Shown: positions 32,133-39,292 of the stretch, piece by piece | Layout: each line of letters starts with the position of its first letter | How positions within the stretch are numbered: position 1 is the stretch's first letter | Origin: Capra hircus | Taxonomy: Eukaryota; Chordata; Mammalia; Artiodactyla; Bovidae | Direction of reading: 5' to 3' | DNA: 64,000 nt | Assembly (NCBI RefSeq): GCF_001704415.2 | Contig: NC_030822.1 | Coordinates: 52,817,345 to 52,881,344 of the forward strand | Notes under the pieces: generated by a model | Databases searched by the model: none | Seen by the model: only the letters and a program-made list of their open reading frames with translations | What the model was told of the DNA's origin: nothing | Program-made: the position numbers and the translations under genes

Positions 32133-34436
32133 AGGGGTCTGTGCCGGGTGTGTGTGTGTGTGTGTGTGTTAAGGGGTCTGTGCCGGGTGTGTGTGTGTGT
32201 GTGTGTGTTAAGGGGTCTGTGGTGTGTGTGTGTGTGTGTGTGTTAAGGGGTCTGTGCCGGGTGTGTGTGTGTGTGTGTGTTAAGGGGTCTGTGCCGGGGC
32301 CCAGAGGCGGGACGGTTCTGCTGGAGGAGCAGCCACTGGCCCCCATGTGTGAGCTTCCAAGGGGGCCATGTTCACTGAGCAGGGATTTTGAGGGGGGTTT
32401 GTCATATTTAGGATCTCCTTTCTGTTCAGGGCCCTGAGGCTACGGGAATTGCCTGGAGATGGGTGGACTGTAGTGATCATGGGGGAACCTGAATTGACGG
32501 GCCATCTGTGCCTGGGAGTCAGGTGGAGGTCTGGGAGCTGACCTCTTCCTAAATCCCCAGTGCGAGCAGCCAAATTCACCCCGGCCTCCCCAGTCACCCC
32601 CGCCGCTCTCTGTCTCCCCGCTTCTGTAGGTGCCCTCCCGCCCAGCGGCCCCCGGAGCAGCTCCTCAGCGCCTCCTGCCAACCCTCCCAGCACCCTCGTG
32701 AACCCCAGCCTGCCGTTCACTTCCTCCCCAGACCCCACGCCCTCCCAGAACCCCCTGTCTCTGATGATGTCCCAGATGTCCAAGTACGCCATGCCCAGCT
32801 CCACCCCGCTCTACCACAATGCCATCAAGACCATCGCCACCTCAGACGACGAGCTGCTGCCCGACCGGCCCCTGCTGCCCCCGCCGGCACCGCCACAGGG
32901 CTCTGGGCCAGGTGCGAGCAGGGAGGGGGTCCCCGGGAGAAGAGCCCACATGGGCTCTGGGAGGACAAACAGTGGCCGTGGCCAGCGACCGCCCCTGCGG
33001 TCACGCTGGCTTTTTTGTGCTTCCAAGGGGCCTTGGGTGTTGGGGGTTGTGATGTCCTGGGACACAGTTCCCACTGGTCATTCAGTGAAACCAAGCCCGG
33101 CTCACTGGAGTGGTCTTTCCAACATCTACTGATGTGTCTCTGGGTAACGGGGCCAGAGCTTGGGTCTCTTGGCTTCTCACCTAAATGCCTCGAGTCCCTG
33201 CCCTCGCAGCTAGGGCAGGCCAGTGGTGGAAGCCGTCACCCCTGGCACCAGCCTGGCTGGGGCATGGAGAAAGGACTGAGTTCTACAACCTGCCCCAGCT
33301 GGGTGCACACGGTTCCTGACCCCCATTTCTCTTTCCCCGCAGGGATCAGCAATAACCAGCCCAACCAGATGCACCTGAACTCAGCTGCTGCCCAGAGCCC
33401 CATGGGCATGAACCTGCCAGGCCAGCAGCCCCTGTCCCATGAGCCCCCAGCTGCCATGCTGCCCTCCCCCACCCCTCTGGGCTCCAACATTCCACTGCAC
33501 CCCAATGCACAGGGGACAGGAGGGCCCCCTCAGAACTCGATGATGATGGCTCCAGGGGGCCCAGACTCCCTGAGTGCCCCCTGTGGCCCGGTGCCCAGCT
33601 CCTCCCAGATGATGCCCTTCCCCCCTCGGCTGCAGCAGCCCCACGGTGCCATGGCCCCCAGTGGGGGCGGGGGCGGGGGCCCTGGCCTGCAGCAGCACTA
33701 CCCCTCAGGCATGGCCCTGCCCCCAGAGGACCTGCCCAGCCAGCCGCCAGGCCCCATGCCCCCCCAGCAGCACCTGATGAGCAAAAGCATGGCCGGCCGC
33801 ATGGGCGACGCGTACCCCCCGGGCGTGCTCCCCGGGGTGGCATCAGTGCTGAATGACCCCGAGCTGAGCGAGGTGATCCGGCCCACCCCAACGGGGATCC
33901 CCGAGTTCGACTTGTCCAGGATCATCCCCTCGGAGAAGCCAAGCAGCACCCTCCAGTACTTCCCCAAGAGCGAGAGCCACCCCCCCAAGGCCCAGCCCCC
34001 CAATCTGCATCTCATGAACCTGCAGAACATGATGGCGGAGCAGACCCCCTCCCGGCCCCCCAACCTCCCGGGCCAGCAGGGCGTCCAACGGGGGCTCAAC
34101 ATGTCCATGTGCCACCCCGGACAGATGTCCTTGCTGGGCAGGACAGGTGTGCCCCCACAGCAGGGCATGGTGCCCCACGGCCTGCACCAGGGGGTCATGT
34201 CCCCCCCGCAGGGTCTCATGACCCAGCAGAATTTCATGCTGATGAAGCAGCGGGGCGTTGGGGGTGAGGTCTATAGCCAGCCCCCCCACATGCTCTCCCC
34301 GCAGGGCTCCCTCCTGGGCCCCCCGCCCCAGCAGAACCTCATGGTGTCCCACCCCCTGCGGCAGCGAAGTGTGTCTCTGGACAACCAGATGGGCTACCTC
34401 CCGGCCCCGGGTGGCATGGCCAACCTGCCCTTCTAG
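23222..34436 (+). CDS. BCL9L: BCL9-like protein, beta-catenin/Pygopus nuclear co-activator (whole spliced gene)
   Basis: Eight coding exons (23222-23247, 24500-24885, 25596-25715, 28706-28916, 29072-29156, 29257-31540, 32630-32911, 33343-34436) join with consistent phases into 1,495 residues plus stop. The human protein is about 1,499. Known role: bridges nuclear beta-catenin to Pygopus in the Wnt enhanceosome. Seen: N-terminal basic segment RSKRRCVLERK; HD1 (Pygopus binding) at about residues 237-273 with YVFTTHLANTAAEAVLQG; HD2 (beta-catenin-binding helix) at about 396-420 with QLEHRERSLQTLRDIERLLL; HD3 at about 509-532 with LTPEQVAWRKLQEEYYEE; long Met/Gly/Pro-rich low-complexity middle; conserved C-terminal block at about 1302-1345 with IPEFDLSRIIPSEKPSSTLQ. 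The start is the ATG in a GCC-ATG-A context opening MRILANKTRLPHPRRREAPG across the first junction, as in human. BCL9 is excluded because the sequence follows BCL9L throughout. Confidence 0.96.
23690..23780 (+). promoter_or_regulatory. Cluster of MEF2-, TEAD- and GATA-like sites in BCL9L intron
   Basis: Within 90 bp lie 'tggaatgagg' (TEAD/MCAT-like), 'ggggataaat' (GATA-like) and the palindrome CTATTAATAG at 23765-23774. The palindrome fits the MEF2 consensus YTAWWWWTAR exactly. Its position about 0.5 kb downstream of the start-codon exon suits an intronic enhancer. Function is inferred from motifs only. Confidence 0.3.
24500..24885 (+). CDS. BCL9L: BCL9L coding exon 2
   Basis: Acceptor 'ccacctcccag' ends at 24499; donor 'gtacccc' starts at 24886. 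It begins by completing Arg9 (AG|G) and runs LPHPRRREAPGSPP through MHPENKLTNHGKTGN to SLDSESK, leaving one base (phase 1). It has a serine-rich basic stretch KGKVKRERSVSVDSGEQRE. All residues align with human BCL9L as I remember it. Confidence 0.95.
25177..25209 (+). CDS. Candidate 33-nt in-frame microexon of BCL9L
   Basis: Between coding exons 2 and 3 is a strong acceptor (pyrimidine tract, then 'cccaccag' ending at 25176). Exactly 33 nt follow, then a donor 'gtgagg' at 25210. The segment enters and leaves in phase 1, as the flanking exons require, and would insert EPPEEEREVLR between residues K137 and E138 without a stop. It is absent from the human protein I remember. It may be an alternative exon or a chance arrangement. 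Confidence 0.35.
25596..25715 (+). CDS. BCL9L: BCL9L coding exon 3
   Basis: Acceptor 'tgcttgggcag' ends at 25595; donor 'gtgagtgc' starts at 25716. It encodes EVAPRSKRRCVLERKQPYSG followed by DEWCSGPDSEEDDKPLGAAH: a basic probable nuclear-localisation segment and then an acidic stretch. Phase 1 in and out (120 nt). Confidence 0.95.
26905..27130 (+). repeat. MIR SINE
   Basis: 'aagttaagagcacagactct', 'gggaaagggcttcagtttcc', 'tcatctataaaaattat' and 'gggttgttatgagga' follow MIR order. Confidence 0.7.
27154..27300 (+). repeat. CHR-type SINE, short form
   Basis: The head 'gggggcttccctgctggtcc' is followed by 'ggttaggactctgcacttcc', 'gatccctggtcggggaacg' and 'agatcccacgtgctacatgg', ending in an A-rich tail. 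Confidence 0.85.
27662..27842 (-). repeat. Bov-tA type SINE
   Basis: An inverted element with 'gtgtctgactctttgtgacc', 'agaatactggagtgggtagc' and 'accagctgagctacaaggg'. Confidence 0.9.
28706..28916 (+). CDS. BCL9L: BCL9L coding exon 4 (first part of HD1)
   Basis: Acceptor 'cctctcttgtgcag' ends at 28705; donor 'gtaagtgc' starts at 28917. It encodes NCNVADPAMAAPQLGPGQAP through a Gly-rich linker to KPPSQFVYVFTTHLANT, which opens the Pygopus-binding HD1. 211 nt, phase 1 to phase 2. Confidence 0.95.
29072..29156 (+). CDS. BCL9L: BCL9L coding exon 5 (rest of HD1)
   Basis: Acceptor 'ctcctgtgcag' ends at 29071; donor 'gtaagtat' starts at 29157. It encodes AAEAVLQGRADSILTYHQQN then VPRAKLDQ, completing HD1. 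85 nt, ends in phase 0. Confidence 0.95.
29257..31540 (+). CDS. BCL9L: BCL9L large coding exon 6 (HD2, HD3, Met/Gly-rich middle)
   Basis: Acceptor 'gtcttcttgcag' ends at 29256; donor 'gtgagtca' starts at 31541. 2,284 nt encode residues 277-1037. Contents in order: proline-rich linker; HD2 at 396-420; HD3 at about 509-532; a methionine-rich segment including an Asn-Met tandem repeat (30727-30775); then a Ser-Pro-rich block with repeated LKSP motifs. The reading frame stays open past the donor into the intron 7 satellite. Confidence 0.97.
31622..32298 (+). repeat. Compound GT-rich satellite array in BCL9L intron 7
   Basis: About 16 copies of a unit made of a conserved 18-19 bp core 'ttaaggggtctgtgccggg' and a (GT)n spacer of variable length (roughly 8 to 50 bp). 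One copy near 31863 lacks 'ttaa'; one near 32208 lacks 'ccgg'. The array starts about 80 bp after the 5' splice site and takes up over 60% of the 1,089-bp intron. On the transcript it is UG-rich. Confidence 0.97.
32630..32911 (+). CDS. BCL9L: BCL9L coding exon 7
   Basis: Acceptor 'cccgcttctgtag' ends at 32629; donor 'gtgcgagc' starts at 32912. It encodes ALPPSGPRSSSSAPPANPPS through LMMSQMSKYAMPSSTPLYHN and AIKTIATSDDELLPDRPLLP. Residue after Gly1038 is Ala where the human protein, as I remember it, has Thr. 282 nt, phase 1 to phase 1. Confidence 0.95.
33343..34436 (+). CDS. BCL9L: BCL9L terminal coding exon
   Basis: Acceptor 'tttccccgcag' ends at 33342; TAG stop at 34434-34436. It encodes residues 1132-1495: GISNNQPNQMHLNSAAAQSP, a glycine run (33660-33680), the conserved block NDPELSEVIRPTPTGIPEFD, and the C-terminus ending PAPGGMANLPF. 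The C-terminal half is the transactivation region in this family. Confidence 0.97.
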
Positions 34437-36555
34437 CGGGCCCGGCAAGGGGCTGGAGCTGGGGCCATGTTGCAAATATGATAACCTTAAAAAAAGTTTC
34501 TTCCCCTCCAGTGTTGGGATGGCCTGGGTCAAGGGGTGGGGTGGAGGGGCTTGTGTGGGGAGCGGCATTTGTGGAAACCAGATGTGCTGGCAGCTTAGGG
34601 AGAAGTGGCAGAGTGGGGTGGGGGATCAGGGATGGGTTTGGTTCCATTTTGGCCCCCAGGACCGTCGCTCCCCTTCTCCCGAGTCCTATGGAGCCTCTCC
34701 TGTTTCTCTGCAGCCACCCTCTTCAGCTTTGCTATCCGAGTCCTGTGTCCCTGTATCCCTGTATCGAATCCTTGGCCGGATTGGAAGGAGAGAGGTTTCC
34801 CCGTCCTCTGTCTCCCCGTCCCACTGCTCTCTCCTCTTGGAGCTTCACTTTCCTCCTCTTGGTTTCTCTGCCCACCTCCACCCCGGTTTTTTCCTTCTGT
34901 CTTCTCCTGCCTCAGTTCCTCTCCCTGCTGTGGCTGACCCCCTCTCCCACCCCAACCTGCAGGCAGCTGGCCAGGTGGGCAGGCGCCAGCTGTAGCTGTA
35001 AATAGAGCGCTGCGCTTTTGTGCCGGTTTGTGCGTGTGCTGTATTTCTGTGTTTGATAGAAGTCACTCAGAAAAAAAAAAAAAAGGATAAAAGAAACCCT
35101 CCCCACGCCCCCCACCCCCACCCCTTCAAATGATTGCCCCTTCCATTTCCCCTGGACCTAGGGGCAGACAGTCCGACACACCTACCCGCTGCAGGGCAGT
35201 GTCTTTGGGTCCAGAAAGGATACCATTCCTGTGCCCTCCTCCAGCGGTGAAATGACATAGCTACTACCCCTGCACCTAAACTGAGGTCAGACCACCTTAG
35301 GCTCCCACCTGGTGGGCCCCAGCAGGGCTGAGGCCTCCCAGGGCGGTAGCCTGTCTGCTGCTGAGCGATTCAGGAGCACGCATGCAAGTGCACGCGTGTC
35401 TGCCCCACGCAGGCGACATGGGGGCCCTGGCTTCCCAGCTGTGGATGTCTGGTGTCCCCTGCTGCTACATCTTAAAGCCAGAACTTGAAGTCCTTGGTCC
35501 CCAGTCTGGGCTGAAGGAAAGAAGGACGAGGCAGAGGCTGAACGGGCGGCCCCCTGGCATGGAGGGGGCCGCGAGGGTCCCCTGCCTGCTGCAGTGGCTC
35601 CGGGCCAGGTAGCCCCCAGGGCCCCAACTCTTTCCCAGGCTGCCACCTCCTTCCTATCACCAGAGAAGGAAGGAAAAGGGTTAGGCCCAGTCAGTCTGTC
35701 TGCCTCCACCTGCTGAGGACAGAATAGAGAAAGTGTTCGGCTCGGAGCCGGGCTGCGTCCTCTGCATCTCTCTGCCTCCGCGGTTCACTGGCACGGCCCC
35801 TCTGCCCAGAGCTCGGGGCTCCCTGCCCACCCAGGCACAGCCACTGCCTTTCAGTCAGCCCCCGGCCCTTTCCCAGAAGAGCTCCCCTCCTCTGGTCAGA
35901 GCTGAAGCCATACACGGTTGGGTGTTTTGCCCCCCCCTTGGCCCCAGGAGTAAAACACTTCTCCTTTTCTCACTTCCTTTCCTGCCTTGTGAGGTGGCGG
36001 GGCAGTTCCCTGGCTGAGGCCTTCCGTGCCCGCCTCCAGGACCCAGGCCCGTTTCTCGGCGAGGGGTCTTCCGCCATGGCCCGTCCCTGGCCTTCCTGAC
36101 CTGAGGGGGCCTGGGCTCCCATCGGCAGCTGTGATACAAAGGGAATTTGTCCTTGCTTCTCCCAGTCTGGTGCTGTCCTCAGTCCCCCGTCGGCCAGGTC
36201 AAGCGCTTCCTCCAGGGCTGGCTGTGGACTCCTGCCTCCCCCAGCCCCTCCCGGGGGGGCCAGGGCCTGGGGCTCTGGGTTCAGGGGCCACCTGCCCTCC
36301 GCCCCACCAGACGTGTTCCCGCCCTGTGTTCAACCTGGGCCCCGTGCCCTTGAGCCTCCCACCCCTGACCCAAGACTCCCCAAGCCGACTCTTAAGTGTT
36401 TCCTGCCCAGAGGAGAGACGGGTCAAACTGAAAAGGGCCTGACGCCCTCCCCCTGCCCCTCTCCTCCCACCTCTGCCACCAGACTAGCTTTCCAAGGTGA
36501 ACTCCACAGGCCAGCTTCCCTCCATCCGTGGCCACACCCCCAGCCATTTTGTACC

Positions 36556-36598
36556 ATTATATAAATATATATATATAAATATAAATATATAAATACAA
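36556..36598. repeat. AT-rich 'ataaatat' tract
   Basis: Short run of 'tataaatatata' units in the 3' UTR region, just upstream of the convergent poly(A) zone. Confidence 0.9.
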
Positions 36599-36618
36599 TA
36601 TGTGAAGACATCTTCGTT

Positions 36619-36704
36619 TTTATTTTGAGACAATTTTTAGGCTTGTTCGGGGCTCTCTGTGCTGCCTGTACTGTATTGACCTGTTTTATAGGTGCCTTTT
36701 TATT
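36619..36704 (-). terminator. CXCR5: Candidate CXCR5 poly(A) signals (AATAAA on minus strand)
   Basis: Minus-strand AATAAA at 36704-36699 and at 36624-36619, about 1.5 kb beyond the CXCR5 stop. The sequence further downstream on that strand (36600-36540) is T-rich. The first signal overlaps the BCL9L ATTAAA on the other strand. Confidence 0.45.
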
Positions 36705-38224
36705 AAAAAGACAAAATTAAACATCTAGTTTCTTGCTTTCTTTCATGTCTGGCGCCTCCACTGCCCAGCTTACTACTGGAGGCTGGGAGGAACAGGGGAC
36801 CCCAGGGTTCTCCAGTGTTCCACGGTGAAGACAAGAGTCCCCTGGGTCACAGATCTAAAATTCCCTGCAGAGAGGCTTCTTAAGGACCTCCGCTGACGGG
36901 CTTGAGTGGGCCTGAGCAACCAACACGTGCCGTCGGCAAGTGCAGGAGTCCCATTCTGGTCAGACCAGAGGCCAGGGTGGCAGGCAAGGGGGCAGGGGCA
37001 GGACTGGCACAGAGCAGCTTCCTCCGGTTCCATTTGAGTAGTACCCTCTCGGGGCAGGGCTCAGCTTCCTGGAGCCTGGGGACTTCCTTGCCCAGGCCTG
37101 CTTGTCACAATGCCTAGCTCCTCGGCTCTCACTGAGGTCCAGAAAGATGGCCTGGCCTGCAGGCAGGGGGCTGGATGAGATGACCCCCAGGGACCCTTTA
37201 GATCTGTCTCCTCAGGAGGTCTCTCTCTCCACTGACTCTTGGCTAAGTGCCCCCCCTGCTGTGGTTGGGTTTTTCTCTGTGGCTCCAGGGGTTTCCCTGG
37301 CAGTGTAGTTTGTGGGGAGAGGGGTCGGGGGAACGCATCTGTCTCCTTCCCCGTCAGCTCCCAGACCCACCAGGGCCCTGGACAGCACTGGGAGCTCTCT
37401 GCCCTGGGCAGAGAAGACAGCTGGCTTTGGTGAATACGTTTGCCTCCTTGGAGCGGAGGAAGGAGAATCTTTCCTTTCCTTGGTGGGGTGCCTCTCATCT
37501 GCCCTTATATCTTCTCTAGGATGCTGGCTTGTCCCTGAGGGTGCCTGGAGTCTGCCCTGAGTCGGTAGGCCTCCCAGGGTCCAGTGATGTGGGGCTGGCC
37601 CAGCGCCGTTTTCAGCAGAGCCAGGCAGCCACGTGGACTGGGTCGGCCTGAGCTTTCTGCCTGGTCAGAACTCCGCAGGGCTGGTGACCTGAAAGAATGT
37701 CTGGGCTTCTTAGTCACTGAGACATGTCAAGGCCACACCCGCTCTGTTGCCAACTGACCTTTCTTTGGCTTTAACCTCCATCCAACCCCTGGTGCTCAGC
37801 TTCTAGTTTCTTTTGGCAGGTGAGGTGGGAGGAGATGCGGGTGGTTCTGGAGGTATGTGGTCCATAAGATGACAGACTATGTTCTGGAAGGGGAATGACT
37901 TTCCCTATCGGCAGGGGCAGAAGTAAAATTTGTTCCTCGAGCACTGGATGGTTTGGATGAGAGAAGGCAAGTGTGGTTCTCTCAGCCTGAGGGCACAGGT
38001 ATCCTTGGCTCTGCCTTTGGGATGCTGTCCCCTCCCTGGACCCCAGCCTAGATGTGGGGCTGGGAGAAGAGCCGGCAAGGATGTCCTGGAAGGAGGGGTT
38101 GGTTCCTCCAGCTGCCCTGTATGAGGATACTGGCCAAGGCAAGCTCTTCGGATCCTAGCTCCTGCAATGCCAGCATCACTGCCTGCCCCAAGGAAAGCTG
38201 AAACAAAGGGGAGGGGGCTGGGAC
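36690..38224 (-). other. CXCR5: CXCR5 3' UTR and inter-gene gap
   Basis: About 1.5 kb between the CXCR5 stop codon and the first minus-strand AATAAA. No repeat or gene is recognised on either strand. Assigning the whole stretch to the CXCR5 3' UTR is an inference from the lack of a nearer AATAAA. Confidence 0.45.
36702..36721 (+). terminator. BCL9L: BCL9L poly(A) signals (two ATTAAA)
   Basis: ATTAAA at 36702-36707 and at 36716-36721, followed by a T/GT-rich stretch (36726-36752) suited to a downstream element. Cleavage is predicted at about 36730-36745. Confidence 0.6.
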
Positions 38225-39292
38225 CTAGAAGGTGGTGAGGGACGTGGCATTCTCTGACTCCGAGAGGCTGCTCTTGCGCCAGCTGGGGAAGAACTGGCAG
38301 AGGGAGGCAGGGCCGGTGCAGCCCAGCTTGGTCAGGAGCCGTGACAGGTCACTGCGGAATTTCACACCAGCGAAGGTGTAGAGCATGGGGTTGAGGCAGC
38401 AGTGGGCCAGGCCCAGAAACTCGCTCATGGTGATGGCCACGGAGAGATAGCTGTCCAGCTCACAGCTGCTGCCCAGCATCTTCAGCCTCGCTAGGGTGTC
38501 CAGGAAGATAACGATTTGGTAGGGTGACCAGCAGAGAAAGAAGACGCTTGTCACCAGGATGGCCACCCTGACAGCCTTCTGCCGCTGAGGGCGCCGCTGG
38601 GCCTGGCACAGCCTGTGCACCACCCCGACGTAGCACCAAGCCATCACCAGCATCGGCAGCAGGAATCCTCCGATGTGGTAGAGAAAGCGAGAGGTGAACC
38701 AGGCATTGGTTTCGGCTTGGTTCTCCTGGGAGAAGGTGCAGTGTGGCAGGGAGTCGTTGTAATGGGGTTCACTGACCTTGGCGAAAAGGATCTCCGGCAA
38801 GGCAAAGAAGCAGCCGGCCAGCCAGATGGTCGCACAGGTGATATGAATGGAGAGGAGGCGGCGGTGGCGGTAGGCGTGGACGGCGTGGACGATGGCCAGG
38901 TAGCGGTCCACGGCGATGCAGGCCAGGAGCAGGCTGCTGCAGTAGAAGTTGATTTTGTGCAGAGAAATCACGGTTTTGCAGAGGAAGTTGCCCAGGACCC
39001 AGCCCACGGAGCTCTCGGCCACGGCGAAGGGCAAGATGAAGACCAGGAGGAGGTCCGCCACCGCCAGGTGAAACAGGAAGGTCTCAGTGGAGCTGCGCGT
39101 CTGCCGGTGCCGCTCCAGGATCACCAGGACCAGAATGTTGCCCATCATACCGAGGAGGAAGATGAGGCCATAGGCCACGGGCATGAACACGGCCTTGAAG
39201 GAGGTCAGCAGAGGCCCCTCGACGGTGAGGCAGAGGTGGTTTTCCTTTATGGGGGTCTCCGTACTGTCATTGTAGCTCCCTAATTCCTTGTA
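38225..39292 (-). CDS. CXCR5: CXCR5 exon 2 coding part
   Basis: The acceptor on the minus strand reads 'tctccttgtccttgaag', ending at 39293. The exon begins YKELGSYNDSTETPIKENHL (human: FWELDRLDNYND..., from memory) and runs to the stop at 38225-38227. It encodes residues 20-374, including every transmembrane helix. An in-frame TTG upstream of the acceptor is not the start, because exon 1 supplies a proper ATG. Confidence 0.96.
   Translation of the reverse strand, partial: YKELGSYNDSTETPIKENHLCLTVEGPLLTSFKAVFMPVAYGLIFLLGMMGNILVLVILERHRQTRSSTETFLFHLAVADLLLVFILPFAVAESSVGWVLGNFLCKTVISLHKINFYCSSLLLACIAVDRYLAIVHAVHAYRHRRLLSIHITCATIWLAGCFFALPEILFAKVSEPHYNDSLPHCTFSQENQAETNAWFTSRFLYHIGGFLLPMLVMAWCYVGVVHRLCQAQRRPQRQKAVRVAILVTSVFFLCWSPYQIVIFLDTLARLKMLGSSCELDSYLSVAITMSEFLGLAHCCLNPMLYTFAGVKFRSDLSRLLTKLGCTGPASLCQFFPSWRKSSLSESENATSLTTF

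Larger units (their letters stand above)
34437..36740 (+). other. BCL9L: BCL9L 3' UTR
   Basis: About 2.3 kb from the stop codon to the predicted cleavage zone. It holds an A14 run at 35071-35084 (a likely internal oligo-dT priming site) and an AT-rich tract at 36556-36598. No canonical AATAAA on the plus strand was seen before the ATTAAA pair near 36.70 kb. The end is predicted, not observed. Confidence 0.65.

Noticed and set aside
31622..32298. CRISPR-like array (repeats with variable spacers)
   Set aside because: Spacers are simple GT runs, the host is a mammal and the array is inside an intron. It is a compound satellite.
35071..35084. A14 run as the BCL9L mRNA end
   Set aside because: It is encoded in the genome with no AATAAA or ATTAAA just upstream. 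It more likely causes internal priming artefacts.
38615..39283. 222-codon frame antisense to CXCR5
   Set aside because: It is the complement of the well-supported CXCR5 exon. Its Glu/Val/Gln/His-rich translation reflects antisense codon bias.
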